Of a DNA stretch of 64,000 bases, positions 22,898 to 33,955 are shown in pieces. The notes under the pieces are model-generated. The model was not told where the DNA came from and ran no database searches. It worked only from the letters and a program-made list of their open reading frames with translations. Position numbers and translations under genes: made by a program. The first letter of the stretch is position 1, and the number at the start of each line of letters is the position of its first letter. Source of the DNA: Favolaschia claudopus (taxonomy: Eukaryota > Basidiomycota > Agaricomycetes > Agaricales > Mycenaceae); contig JAWWNJ010000096.1 of the NCBI GenBank assembly GCA_037176885.1, positions 682,001 through 746,000 of the forward strand. The letters are read 5' to 3'.

Positions 22898-24328
22898 ATT
22901 CAGCGAGGGGGGACGGACACCGAGGCAACTCGTGGTCTGTCTCCACCTCTTGGTGACAGGCAAGTTCCTGGTTCCGTCTCCCCTGGTGCTGCTTCTAGTA
23001 CCGCCTCTCCGCAGAACAGAACCACCGCTCGCTCTGGTAGGACGTCACTCAGCAAGGAGAAGGAGTCCGCTTTCCTCGAGGTTAAGGACAACGCTTTGGC
23101 GGCGGACTCATTCGATGCGCTCGCCTCCGTTTTCCGCTCTCTTGTCTCGCTGATCAATGATTACAAGAAGAACGCTCCTACATCCGCGTGCCTCGCTGCT
23201 CTAGACGCATTTCAAACACGCCTTGACTCCCACCACGAGATCTCTCGGGACGACGAAACCACCGACTCATTCAGCTCAGTACTGACGAAATCGCTGGCGA
23301 CACCCATGAAGGAGCTGACGACGCAGCTGCAGACCCAACACAAAGCGATTCAGTCTTTGAGCAAGGCGGTGGATTCCCTCAAGACGTCTAATGTCTCAGC
23401 AAAATCCTATGCTGTTGTCGCTACACCCTCCCCTGCCCCAGCGAAGACCAACCCCGTGCCAATTACCACCACCCCCGACGAACACCTACTCTTACGATGC
23501 GATGGCGAAGCCCCTCCCTTGTTCTCCCGCCCATACCACCAACTCGTCCCTGAGCTCAACTCTCGTCTCGCTGAGCTCACCCTCCCCAAGATTGCGTGCG
23601 CGTCTCGGTCGAGGGATGGGGATCTCTTCTTGGTTCCGGAATCCAAGGAATCGGTTCTCGAGCTGACGAGGACGTGGTCCCGCTGGGGTCCTGTGGTCTT
23701 TCCGGGCGCTCGCATCGTCCCGCCAGCTGTCTACTCGCATCTCCAGATCGACGGTCTCCTCCACGCCGCTGTCACCAGCATGAAGGATCTAACTACGGAG
23801 TTCGAAAGCCGATACCCCGAGCTGGGACCTGTTGTAGGTTCGCCTGTGTGGGTCAACAACCCTCCCAGCCAGGCGCAGGTGTCCGCTACGCTGGCCGCGG
23901 GTGGTAAGCCTCGTACGGCTGGTTCAGTATACGTTCGGCTTCAGTCGCGCGAGAAGGTTGATCTGGCGGTATCTTACGGTCGTCTTCGGCTCCTCGGCTC
24001 GGCGCCAACGGTAGTGCGGGGTTTCCCGCACCTGCGGGTCACTCAATGCTGGGGCTGTTTGAAATACGGGCACGTCAAGGCGCGCTGCTCAGTCAAGGAG
24101 ACGAAATGCGGGGGCTGCGGGAATGCGGCGCACGGCGCGGTTTGCTCCTCTACGCCCAAGTGCCTCAATTGCGGTGGGAATCATCGAGCTGATGCTTTTT
24201 CTTGCCCCACTAGGAAGCGTATTGCCGAAGCACTACGGCTGCGCGCCGTCGAAATTGCCACACACCTCAACTCCACCTCCTCTGTTCCGTACCCTGACCT
24301 GGCGCCGCGGCTGCCCGAACGCCTCTGA
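22895..24328 (+). CDS. LINE ORF1, gag-like zinc-knuckle protein
   Basis: An open frame of about 477 codons ends at the TGA at 24326-24328. The C-terminal region has three cysteine/histidine knuckles typical of LINE ORF1 nucleic-acid-binding proteins: CWGCLKYGHVKARC, CGGCGNAAHGAVC and CLNCGGNHRADAFSC. The N-terminal third is Ser/Thr/Pro-rich and the middle is helical. The product is expected to coat the LINE RNA in the ribonucleoprotein. No in-frame ATG occurs until about residue 138 (the MKELTT segment near 23308), and the first codon listed is GTG, so the true N-terminus is missing or starts at a non-AUG codon. The opening residues carry an RGG...RGLSPP...RQV motif that recurs twice in ORF2. 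Confidence 0.85.
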   Translation: MIQRGGTDTEATRGLSPPLGDRQVPGSVSPGAASSTASPQNRTTARSGRTSLSKEKESAFLEVKDNALAADSFDALASVFRSLVSLINDYKKNAPTSACLAALDAFQTRLDSHHEISRDDETTDSFSSVLTKSLATPMKELTTQLQTQHKAIQSLSKAVDSLKTSNVSAKSYAVVATPSPAPAKTNPVPITTTPDEHLLLRCDGEAPPLFSRPYHQLVPELNSRLAELTLPKIACASRSRDGDLFLVPESKESVLELTRTWSRWGPVVFPGARIVPPAVYSHLQIDGLLHAAVTSMKDLTTEFESRYPELGPVVGSPVWVNNPPSQAQVSATLAAGGKPRTAGSVYVRLQSREKVDLAVSYGRLRLLGSAPTVVRGFPHLRVTQCWGCLKYGHVKARCSVKETKCGGCGNAAHGAVCSSTPKCLNCGGNHRADAFSCPTRKRIAEALRLRAVEIATHLNSTSSVPYPDLAPRLPERL

Positions 24329-27300
24329 TGCTCAAGCTCGTACAAATCAACTCCTGGAAGTCTCGGCGTCCGTTTGACATCCTGGCGCACGATGACTTCG
24401 ACCTGATCTGTGTTCAAGAACCTCACCACAACGAAGCCCTCAACTCTCGCGAATACCCCGGTTACGCCCTTATCTACCCCGATGGTTTCAAATCCTACCG
24501 CGTCTCTATCTACGTGAAACTCGCTAGCATCCCAGCCGCCTGCATCTGCCCTCGTCCGGACCTCTCGGAATCGGGCGACATCTTGGTGATTGATTTCGTT
24601 TTTGGGACGGTTCCTGTTACGCTCATTAATCTCTACAATGACTGTAATACTCGGGCTGGTGTCGCGCTCCTCCGACTCGTTCTGGCGAAGCTCCCCCGTG
24701 GCACCCGCGTCCTCCTGGGTCTTGATTCGAATTCTCACCACCCACAATGGGATCTCCTTACCAAGACACCGACGTGCGAGGCCGACTTTGAACTACACGA
24801 CTTGCTCTTGGCGTTTGGTCTCGTCCTCGTCACCCCTCCCGATGTCCCCACCCACTCCTCTGGCAATGTCATTGACCTCGGCTTCTGTTCGCCCTCGCTC
24901 TACATGTCAGTCCGTACCACAGTCGACCCGTCCCTCTGCGTTGGAAGCGACCATCTCCCCGTCATTTACTTCTTGGATTTCGAGGTCTCGAAGTTCAAGC
25001 CCACCAAGTTCAACGCCGACAAGATGGATCTGGACCTCTTTCTCGGCATCTTGCGACGTGAGCTCGACCTGCTCCCTCTTCCAGTGATTTCAACTCTTGA
25101 GGAACTCGACGAGGCGGCGTCATTGCTGAACAAGGTCTATCTGACCGCGCTAGAGAGCTCCACCCCTTTCCACTCACCGTCCTCTATGGCCAAGCGGTGG
25201 TGGAAACCTGGCCTTACGCATCTCCGCTCCCGAATGCGAAACTGCCGTCGCACCTATCAGCGTACGCGTCTCAAGTCTGCATGGTCTTTGTGGCTACTGG
25301 CTCGGCGGGACTTCTACAGGGCTATTGCTGAGGCTAGACAGGAAGTCTGGGCGACATTTCTCAAAGAGCTCGAGCGTGTCGACATCTACAAAGCGCTAAA
25401 TCGCCTCAAGGAACGTCGCTCCGCCGTCTTCCCCTCCATCTGTGACCCTGCTACGGGAGCTGCCGCACTTTCTCATCTAGATCGCGGCCGTGTTCTTGCA
25501 CGGGCGTGGTTCGGGTCCAAAGCGTCTGACATTACAGATTCCCTGCCCCCACACAATGTGTCTCCGGATACGAGCGCGGACGAGTCGGTCTGCGGCGCCC
25601 GGAATAAGCGAGGGGGGGTCCGCTCGGAGGCGCAGCCTCTTAGTGGACTTCCGCCCTCGGCGGACAGGCAAGAGTTCTTGCCTGCCTCCTTTGACACCCT
25701 CACTGACCCGCTTACCCTTGCGCGTTCTATTCAAATTGTCGGCGAACGACCCTTCAACGCTGTCACTGATGCGGAAGTCGATACGGTTATCATGACTGCA
25801 TCCCCGTGGAAAGCCCCGGACCGTTTTGGGCTGCAAATGGGCTTCATCCAGCGAGGTTATTCGGTCACACGAGAATGGATTCGCACCATCTTCAAGTCTT
25901 CTGTCGCACTGGGTATGAAACCTACGCCGTATAAAGCCAACATCGCGACTCCAGTTCACAAACAAGGCAAGAAAGACAAGACATCACCGAAGGCGTGGAG
26001 ACCAGTGGAGAATTTCGAGCACATTCTTGCTAAGCCCCTCGAGCGTCTCGTTGCTGACCGTCTTGCGTTCGAAGCAGAAACTCTTGGGTTCATTGAAGAT
26101 GCGCAATACGGCGGCCGCCCGGGGCACAACACTCTCCAGGCCGTTGACGGGTATATTCATCGAGTTCGGGCCCAGCTTGATGCAGGCAATACTGTCTCTA
26201 CCCTCTTCTACGACCTCAAAGGGGCCTTCAACCGAGTATCGCACCGCGTGGTCATTCAAGAGTTAGCGGCTCTAGGTTTCTCTCGTCAGCTCATCCGCTG
26301 GGTAGCGTCGTTCCTCCACCATCACCTTGTCACGGTAGTTATTGACGGTCTCCGCACCGTCACCTTCTGCTGTGTCGACGAGGGGACTCCGCAGGGGTCC
26401 GCTCTATCCGTGATTATCTTCCTCTTGGTTATCAATCGCTTACTGCGCCGCCTTAAGGGGATTGGGGTCTCTATCAGCTGGAAATATGGGTTCGTTGACG
26501 ACACAAATTTCAGCACGGCCAGCCGCTCAGCATTTCAAAACATCGGGGTTCTCAATAAGGCTGCTTCTGTCGCTAACTCTTGGTCTGTTGACGATGAAGC
26601 TACCTTTGAGGAGTCTAAAACCGAGCTTTTGCATCACTCACCGGGCCGGGAGGACCTCTCGAACTACTGCGTCAACTTCAACGGTGTTACCATTCGCCCG
26701 TCGGAGACAGTCAAGTGGATTGGGGTGGTTATTGACTCAAAACTCACAGGCGAGGCTCACATCAAAGCGCGCACGGCTTCCGCTACAAGAGCCCTTGGCG
26801 CTTCGCTAGCCCTCACGCACTCGGTATGGGGACTACGACCGCTTATGGTTCGGGATCTAGCTCGATCGGTGGTTCTTCCTAGGGCGGATTATGGTGTTAG
26901 CTGTTTTCTCCCCCTTTCCCCGAAGTCACTGAAACCGTTGGAGCGCGTTAACAAATGTATTGCGCGATGTATTACAGGCGCATTCGGTACCGCATCACTC
27001 GCTGCTCTTGAAAAGGAAGCAGCCATTCTTCCTGCACCTCTCCGTCTCCAGCGCGATCTCCTCCATCGTATTGCCCAGTACCTCACTCTCCCTCAAACAC
27101 ACGGTATCGTCCCCATCCTTCGAGATGCCATTCTCTCCGTGCCGCGCCGAGCTCACCATGCCTCGCCCCTTCACTTTGTAGAGCGTCTCCCACTGGTCCA
27201 CTGGCCGCTGTACGTTCCTCCACGCGCTACACGCATCCGAGAACGCGAATACAAGTCCCGCTCCCCCACCGATGTTACAACGGAACCGGGCGCAGACATC

Positions 27301-28446
27301 AATGACTGCGGCGACCGTGGAAAGCGAGGGGGGGCAGTCAACGAGCCTTGTGCTCGGGGCCTGTCTCCGCCTCCAGGCGGAAGGCAAGTTACTTTGGCTG
27401 CTCCCCCCGTAACATCGGATGATGACATGCAGCTTACCCTGGGTATGGAACGGATTATACCGGTCTACTCACCTCCTTGGGCTGAAGGCCTTCCCGTCAC
27501 CACCATAATTCCGCCCAAAACGTCCGCCGTTAGTGTCCTCGACGAGTTCATTTGCGATCCGACGTACGCTGCATCCACTTGGTATACGGACGGTTCGTTG
27601 CTGGAGGGCAAGGCTGGCGGTGCGGCGGTTTTATTGGTTGGGGGTAGGGTCGTGGAGCGTATCTTGCTGCCCCTCGGTGACGGCCAGGTAGCAGAGGGTG
27701 AGATGGAAGGCTTGCTCAATGCCACGCAGCGTGCGATTGAGCGTGACGTCACCCACATATTGATCGTCTCGGATTCCCAGGCTGCGCTCAAGGGCATACT
27801 CTCCACAACCCCGCGCTCCGGCCAACATCGCGCCATTGCTTATGATCGTCTCGTTCGTGGGGCGGCTCAGCGGCTTCCTGGGCTCCGCATTACCAATCTC
27901 TGGACCCCGGCGCACATCGGCACTCTTGGCAACGAGCTCGCTGATGATGCCGCCAAAGCTGCAACCCTTCTCTGTCCGCCTCGCGAGACTCCGGTATCAT
28001 TGACGTCCTGCAAACGCGCCATTAACCTGCACATACTCTCCCTCTGGCACGCACAATGGAAGGTCGCTACCACAGGCCGCGGGCTCCGCGAGATTGACGA
28101 CACGGCACCATCGCTTATCCTTCGGATCCCATACACGTCTACGGTCTCCAGAGCAGAAGCCTCCATTCTCGCCCAGCTACGAACAGATTTCTCTTGCCTC
28201 AATGCTCATCGTTTCCGGTGCCGCCTCACGACCTCCCCAGCGTGCGAAGCTTGTGGTGCAGCCAGGGAAACCCGCGCGCACTTTCTCCTTCACTGCCCGG
28301 CATGGGAGCCTTTCCGCCCTCCCCTCCAGAGAGCATCATACGAGGCGGGCCTCCTTGGCGCAGTTGATCTCCGTCGTCTTCTGAATAACGCAAAACTGCT
28401 CAAGCCCCTCCTTATTTTTATTGCAAAAACTGGCCGCTTCAGTTGA
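24328..28446 (+). CDS. LINE ORF2: endonuclease, reverse transcriptase, RNase H
   Basis: A single open frame of 1372 codons. Residues about 1-225 form an apurinic-type endonuclease/exonuclease/phosphatase domain (VQINSW start, CVQEPHH, LGLDSNSHHPQWD, VGSDHLPV). Reverse transcriptase spans about 500-780, with YDLKGAFNRV near residue 628 and the catalytic FVDD near 722. RNase H is at about 1080-1210, with TDGS, a Glu near 1123, VSDSQAA and NELADDAAK as the expected acidic residues. A C-terminal CEACGAARETRAHFLLHC knuckle follows. The ATG overlaps the ORF1 stop (TGATG), suggesting termination-reinitiation. Together these activities nick the target and prime reverse transcription. The frame is undamaged. 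Confidence 0.95.
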   Translation: MLKLVQINSWKSRRPFDILAHDDFDLICVQEPHHNEALNSREYPGYALIYPDGFKSYRVSIYVKLASIPAACICPRPDLSESGDILVIDFVFGTVPVTLINLYNDCNTRAGVALLRLVLAKLPRGTRVLLGLDSNSHHPQWDLLTKTPTCEADFELHDLLLAFGLVLVTPPDVPTHSSGNVIDLGFCSPSLYMSVRTTVDPSLCVGSDHLPVIYFLDFEVSKFKPTKFNADKMDLDLFLGILRRELDLLPLPVISTLEELDEAASLLNKVYLTALESSTPFHSPSSMAKRWWKPGLTHLRSRMRNCRRTYQRTRLKSAWSLWLLARRDFYRAIAEARQEVWATFLKELERVDIYKALNRLKERRSAVFPSICDPATGAAALSHLDRGRVLARAWFGSKASDITDSLPPHNVSPDTSADESVCGARNKRGGVRSEAQPLSGLPPSADRQEFLPASFDTLTDPLTLARSIQIVGERPFNAVTDAEVDTVIMTASPWKAPDRFGLQMGFIQRGYSVTREWIRTIFKSSVALGMKPTPYKANIATPVHKQGKKDKTSPKAWRPVENFEHILAKPLERLVADRLAFEAETLGFIEDAQYGGRPGHNTLQAVDGYIHRVRAQLDAGNTVSTLFYDLKGAFNRVSHRVVIQELAALGFSRQLIRWVASFLHHHLVTVVIDGLRTVTFCCVDEGTPQGSALSVIIFLLVINRLLRRLKGIGVSISWKYGFVDDTNFSTASRSAFQNIGVLNKAASVANSWSVDDEATFEESKTELLHHSPGREDLSNYCVNFNGVTIRPSETVKWIGVVIDSKLTGEAHIKARTASATRALGASLALTHSVWGLRPLMVRDLARSVVLPRADYGVSCFLPLSPKSLKPLERVNKCIARCITGAFGTASLAALEKEAAILPAPLRLQRDLLHRIAQYLTLPQTHGIVPILRDAILSVPRRAHHASPLHFVERLPLVHWPLYVPPRATRIREREYKSRSPTDVTTEPGADINDCGDRGKRGGAVNEPCARGLSPPPGGRQVTLAAPPVTSDDDMQLTLGMERIIPVYSPPWAEGLPVTTIIPPKTSAVSVLDEFICDPTYAASTWYTDGSLLEGKAGGAAVLLVGGRVVERILLPLGDGQVAEGEMEGLLNATQRAIERDVTHILIVSDSQAALKGILSTTPRSGQHRAIAYDRLVRGAAQRLPGLRITNLWTPAHIGTLGNELADDAAKAATLLCPPRETPVSLTSCKRAINLHILSLWHAQWKVATTGRGLREIDDTAPSLILRIPYTSTVSRAEASILAQLRTDFSCLNAHRFRCRLTTSPACEACGAARETRAHFLLHCPAWEPFRPPLQRASYEAGLLGAVDLRRLLNNAKLLKPLLIFIAKTGRFS

Positions 28447-28792
28447 GTCCTCACCCATCATCCTCCATCCCTGTCTCTCTCTCTCGTCCTCTTCCCTCTG
28501 TTTCTCCCTTACCTTACCTTACATATAATACTACATACAGCATACCACCATTGTTGATACCTCTTATACCATCCGCGTCTCATACCCATACCATTATTTC
28601 ATTACGCTCCCCCAATAATTTCCCTTACGTCCTCACCTTTTCTCTTATCTCATTCCATAGTACCTACACAAAACCCGCCGTAAATACGTTCACTCTCAAG
28701 CCTAGTTTACTTAGTATATCTAGAGTACTGCCGCATAGCTGTAATGGCCAGTACGGCAAAATAGAAATTCAGTTCAGTTCAGTTCAGTTCAG
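28447..28792 (+). other. LINE 3' untranslated region and TTCAG tail
   Basis: This pyrimidine-rich, non-coding tail follows the ORF2 stop. It ends in TTCAG repeated five times at 28768-28792. No further gene is seen. Confidence 0.75.
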
Positions 28793-29500
28793 AACTATCT
28801 ATGTAACTCTTGCCCTGCTAACGCAGTTCTCCTAGACGAATGGCAGCCATTTCGCTCGTTGCCATTCGCACACCGCCGAGCCCTCAGCAGCTAGATGCCC
28901 TTTGGTATCAGGAGGGAGAAAGCTTCACGCTGGCGTTAGTGGGCGACTGGCTACCTCCGTGCAAGCTATAGCGAGTTCGGTCAAGACAGGTGTGATCAGT
29001 TGTTACCCTCTGCGTTGAATCCCAAGGCCGAGGGCGTACTGTCGATGATTCGCTCTCGACTAATAGCCCGGAGACGCCGTGTGCACCACTGGAGATCGTT
29101 AATGCTGCTCGAGTAAGCTATTTCGACTGGCATGGGCGGGAGTAGAGGTCGAGGGGAGATTGTGGGGTGGGTTGAGGGTTTATCTTTGTCGTTTCGGACT
29201 TTTGTGGTTGAAGAGATCCCAGAGGATGTGTGCTCCCTTGACGTGGGCTCTGGGCTTAGTTTCGTGCTTCGGCATGGACAACCAAACGCACACTTGTTTT
29301 GAACATTCTTCATCATGATATACGATTCAATATTCTTTGTGCCATGTAACTTATTCCACCGTCTACCGTGATATCAATGAATTCAGTGCTATAAACTTCG
29401 CTATTTGCTCTCACTGTACTCAGTTTCACTGAACGGAGGAGAAACATTTACAAGGGCGTGTTCAGAGTTTCCTTTCCACAGACGACTGCTTTCAATCCAA
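28793..29500. repeat. Right flank of the LINE, paralogous to 36538-37250
   Basis: It aligns with 36538-37250 from AACTAT...CTCTTGCCCTGCTAAC onward, with long near-identical stretches such as CCGAGCCCTCAGCAGCTAGA. Similarity fades after about 29500. There is no supported gene. It pairs with 22618-22897 as the two halves of one LINE-interrupted repeat. Confidence 0.8.
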
Positions 29501-31289
29501 TTCATCGCATTGCAAGTATACAAGGCGACGACTGTCGCCACCCGTACTGTGCCTCCATCTTTTTCCGTCCAAAATTGGACCAACGCGAAGCTTACTATTA
29601 ATAGGTAACTGGTCGACGGTCAGTCCTGCATGTCGTCAGAATGATGAAGCTATGAATCGCTCGACGAGGACTTACATTAGTTTGACTTTCGGTTGTTCAA
29701 ATTTACAGCTTGCCCGTACCTTCGAATGCCCTCGTTACAATATTTTTGTTCTCTAGAAATACTGAATCCCGGGGGGAAAGTTCGGTGAGCGGTGGGCAGC
29801 CGTAGAAGCATCAAGTGATCATATCTGGAACAAAGTGAGTTAAATAAATAAGGGGCGTCAAAGTCTGCACGAGCAATGAATATCTCACCAAGGTCGTCAA
29901 ACGTCCCAGTTATCCGACGACACCCTGCGTCAGACGCCGGAGGTCGACCGATCTTGCAGGGCTAGACTCATTTCCTTGATGGTGCAGACATTCCGCGATC
30001 AAAGCAAACGAAATCTGCGGTTTGCGATTCGTCTGGCTCGAGCGTTGAACAGACAGCACGAAGATAGAAGGACATTTGAAACTCGAACCTGACTCGGATG
30101 ATTTTGAGTCATGCCTCGCAGCCTCAGATATTGAAAGTGGAGGCTAAATAGGTCGGCGTCGGATCCTCTCTCTAGTACCACTAGTCTCGAGGGCATGTGG
30201 ATTGATTCCCTTCGATAGTACACACTCTCCGCGACCGAAGCGCCCAACGAGATTTGCGGTTTGCGATGCGTCTGGCTTAAGCATTAAACAGCCAGCACGA
30301 TGAAGATCGAAGGAAATTTGAAACCTGCCTGGGATGCTTTGGCACGCCTCGGGTGATTTGAAGATTGAAGCTAGAAAGGTCGATATCGGATCCTCTCTCG
30401 AAAGGATGAGTAGTGGGTTGTCCGGAAAGTAGTCTTGGGCTGGAAGCTTTCGGTTTCGATGAGAGGACGCGGCTGAACCTCGAGGTGGCATTGACAGTGA
30501 ACCAACAGCGAACAGCTTCTGAGTGTAACAAGCGACTTGCTTTCGGCTCTAATGGAAAAGAAAGGGCTAGTTGGATGATGATGCTTGATACTAACAGCCG
30601 CATCACGAACAAAGGGCGAGGGCTTCCGAAGAGTGATTTTGTGTGCCTTGTAGCCTTGTGATTGGGCTATCAAGATGGCGACGAAGCCAAACCCGCGTCC
30701 GAGGTGAGATAGCCCTGTTCACAGAGGAAGGTAGAAACCAGTGCTGTGGGCGACGTGGATAGGCGGAAGTTGCTAACGAAGCGAACGGGGTCCCTGTAGC
30801 ATGGCGGAAGATTTGACTCGGTGATTGGAGGCTGGTGACCCCTGTTTTGGATTCAGTCAGCTTTGTCATGATAGACCATGCCACTCTCCCAACGCTCTCA
30901 CCTTCACACGATGTTCAGCGTTCGTCGACGGTCAGCGTTCAGCACTTGGCTTTCTGGCATGCGACGGCCCCCACTCATGCTGAGGGCAAACGAACTCGGC
31001 GTCAGCGTCGAATCCGAATTCAAAGACTCGGTCTTGCTTACGCTGGCAACCAAGCATTCGAGTGGCATGCTCCTGATTCATGAAATCCCTTCAGCAACAA
31101 GTCACTTTTGAAGATTCTGAAAGACACACATGCAGGAATTTTGCTGGAACGACTTCGTGGGTAGCCATGGTTTGGCTCCTCCGACTCCTTTCTCCAAAAG
31201 CTTTCCAGGTTCGTGCAGAAGTTGCCACCAGTTCATTCGTCTCTCATCCAACTCTTTCCTACTCCGTCTGGTTAGTACGCTCCAAGTCC
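29501..31289. other. Non-coding stretch with a tandem repeat
   Basis: No gene is supported. At 29996-30170 and 30231-30400 two related units (each with CTGCGGTTTGCGAT/TTGCGGTTTGCGAT, a GATCGAAGGA-like segment and CGGATCCTCTCTC) form a diverged direct tandem repeat with a period of about 235 bp. The remaining sequence has only short, unrelated reading frames. Confidence 0.55.
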
Positions 31290-31613
31290 GTGTCTATCCT
31301 CTCAGACCTTTCTGCCAATACCTTCCGGTCTTGAAATTCACGACCATGCTGCTGGCGTGACCCGTTCGCAAGACGAAATGCGGCCACCTTCGAACTTCAA
31401 GCTATTACTGTAGGACCTGTGGTAAGGATGTCAGAGGTGAGCTCACTCTCACACCGTGACAATCAACTTGGAAACTATGGTCCTGCCAGTGACTGACCCA
31501 TTTCCTCTAGGTTTTGCGTCACAGTTTCTGGTGAAATCTTGGATTCGTAGAGTCTGGAAGCATGAGGTATGTCTCAAAGCTGCCTGACGATTGGCGTGAT
31601 AAGGTCAGACGCA

Positions 31614-32493
31614 TGTGGGCCATATAGTGTCTAATAATTCGGGTAACGCAGAAAAAGTTGAAATGACATACCTTACGAAAAAAATATCGAGATGACAATG
31701 CTCCGCGGGAAAAGTTGAAATGACATTGGGTTCTGGAGCTATTGAATTTGAAATGAACGCCGATCAAGATGAACACGCCCATGTGACATCAACACCTCTT
31801 TCCCGTCGCATTCGTGTCGATTGACATCCGATGAGTAGTACCAAAGCCTTCTTTCTTGTACCTTGTTTGTCGAGAAGATGCTCCAGAGGGCCAAGTAGTG
31901 TTGTGACATAGGTGATCAAGGTGTCCAAGTCCTCACCAGTGAGAAGGGGATCATCCAACGCCGTGAGGATATCCCGAATACGAATAGCGTCAAGTTGGTG
32001 AGTAACACGCTCAACAGCTGCAAGCTCGGCGTTGGGGAGAGAGTCGACAATGAATTGAGCCTCGGTGCTTATTTTGTGGCATTCAAGGAGGAAGTGGCGG
32101 ACGTCGTCAACATTCTCAGCAGCGGCCATGATGGCGACGATAAGGGTGGTAACTGGTCTGTGCACGGATTGATCAAGATTGCGAGTGTGATTGATCGTTG
32201 ATCAATCGTGATCTACGATCCGGGCAGCACCAAACACTTCCAAAGCTCAGGCCGGCAAACTCGGCGATTGAACGTCATTTGAATACTTTGGGTGGTGGAC
32301 ATGTCGTTTCAACTCTTTCGAACTCGGGTCATTCCAATGTTTTTTTTTCCGTAGGTGGTCATTTCATTGATTTTGCCACAATTCCGTGTCGTTTCAACTT
32401 TTTTTTAGCTAGAAATTGTCATTTCGAAGACTTTTTTCTCCAGCATGTGTCGTTTCAGTATAATCGGGATTTATTAGACACTATATGTGCCAT
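31614..32493 (-). mobile_element. 880-bp non-autonomous DNA transposon, integrase-core type
   Basis: The terminal inverted repeats contain CATATAGTGTCTAATAA at both ends, flanked by a 7-bp target duplication AGACGCA at 31607-31613 and 32494-32500. The opposite inverted-repeat arm keeps one AGACGCA at 42384-42390 with matching flanks, so the insertion is directly demonstrated. Both ends carry arrays of a GTCRTTTCAACTTTTT motif pointing inwards, probably transposase-binding sites. The interior keeps only the N-terminal part of a transposase gene, so the copy depends on a full-length relative. Confidence 0.85.
31764..32165 (-). pseudogene. Transposase N-terminal fragment (integrase-core family)
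   Basis: A 133-residue frame includes a helical segment HQLDAIRIRDILTALDD and LITYVTTLLGPLEHLL. It resembles, from memory, the region preceding the integrase-core domain in a widespread Agaricomycete transposase family. The catalytic core is absent, so this is an internally deleted remnant. The start is uncertain. Alternatively it is a captured host fragment. Confidence 0.5.
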
Positions 32494-33955
32494 AGACGCA
32501 CCCTTTGAGAATCTAAATTAGGGCTATGCGCCGTCCCGTCAACGGTAACGTTGTTCCCGCGGCCGTCAGCAAGTTTTGTCCAATTCAAGATGAAGGTTCG
32601 CTCTATGTCGACCGATTGTTGCTCAAGGCCCTAGCGTACCCCTCCCGAGCAACCCTGCACCAAGAACGTCAATAAGTGAGGGCCCCCGAAAGTTGGAAAA
32701 ACTCTACCTCTTCGTAGTCGACATGAGCCCATGACCGATCCTCTCTCGCCAAGTCCAGAGCAGGAAGGATGTCACATCACCGACAAGTTAGCCGGAATCA
32801 TTGAAAACATCGCCAGCGTTTGCATGTTCCCGCCACAAGCAGCTTTGGAGCCCTCCGTTGCAAACGCGACGCTTGAGAAACACCATCGCTGGAGCAAGCT
32901 CGGACACCCTGTGCAGAGCAGCGAACGTCTTTGAGTATGACGCCGAAACGAAAAATGAAGCGAATCCACTAAAGCAGGAATAAAGGCGGAGGAAAGTGGG
33001 AGATGCGGCATGGTCTCTGGATAGAAAAGCCTAAGCATGCCAAAGATGGAGCATGGCTCGAGTCATCGAGAGTGATGTACGAGCCATTCGATGCACTTGA
33101 GCACAACGTCAACAGATGAAACGGAGTAGTTTTGGCGGAACGACTTCTGCCCGACGCACAAGAACATGCGAAAGCTAAGACTGAGCTTTACGCGCATCTC
33201 GTCACGACACCGCAGTAACCCATCAACTGCGAACAAAGAAAAGAAAAAAAAACAAACAAGCAGCGATGGAAAATTTGAAATCGTAAGGTTCGGGGGAGCT
33301 AGACCTCGCCTTGAGTGAGCAATCTGAACTGAGTAGGTTCAGGGACATCTCAATTACGACGACCGCATCGTTACAGGACGTCGCAGCAGAAGAAAGGCTG
33401 GACCATTGAGCACGGAAAACCCCAATTTCCATTGCCACAGGCGAAAACGACGACACCGAAGAAATAGAAGACGGGTGCTGAAAGCAAGTTGAAAGACGAG
33501 CACACAAGTCGTATCCGGAGATTCCTCTGAGGGGTCCCGACTTGACATGATTGTGGTCAAGCATAGAAGCGGGGAGAGTCGGACCGCTCCCTTCAGCGAG
33601 CGGTCTGGAAAATAAGCCATGGATTTCGCCGTTCGAGCACCCAGTAGAGTCGAGCAGATCTGAGACTCTTACGCTTTCCTCAGGCTATGCCATTTTTTGA
33701 ATTTTTTTCCAGATATCCCAGAGTTACAGCATGGCACCCTGGCAAGTGGGTCCTGGGTGGCGAAACACGACGAAACAACTCATAGCTCGACGATGAGGCA
33801 GTGGGGGCCGAAAGCGGACTGAACAGAAGGGCGTGACTCTGCTGGAGACGACGGTGAGAAGCAAGGCTCGGTGATTCGGCCCGACCTCCAACTCTTGCCA
33901 GCAACGGCGACAACGACAGCTGGTACACGTCGAATTTCTTCAAGACCTCAGCTTC

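Larger units (their letters stand above)
22898..28792 (+). mobile_element. Tad1-like LINE retrotransposon
   Basis: The element consists of a gag-like ORF1 and a long ORF2 with endonuclease, reverse transcriptase and RNase H, overlapping at TGATG. It ends in five TTCAG repeats (28768-28792), as non-LTR elements often end in short tandem repeats. The insertion limits are supported by a related LINE-free sequence at 36269-37250, which matches the left flank up to about 22897 and the right flank from about 28793. Absence of an ORF1 start codon suggests the copy is 5'-truncated. ORF2 is uninterrupted, so the copy is recent. Confidence 0.9.
31290..33955 (+). repeat. Left arm of a second large inverted repeat
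   Basis: Reverse-complement homology to 40745-42680 is visible in many blocks: 33790-33950 with 40755-40950; 32800-32965 with 41960-42125; 32700-32740 with 42190-42230; and 31500-31610 with 42384-42500 (shared GACTCTGCGAATCCAAGATT-like stretch). The arm is longer only because it contains an 880-bp transposon. No gene is supported. Divergence is substantial and largely by transitions. Confidence 0.8.
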
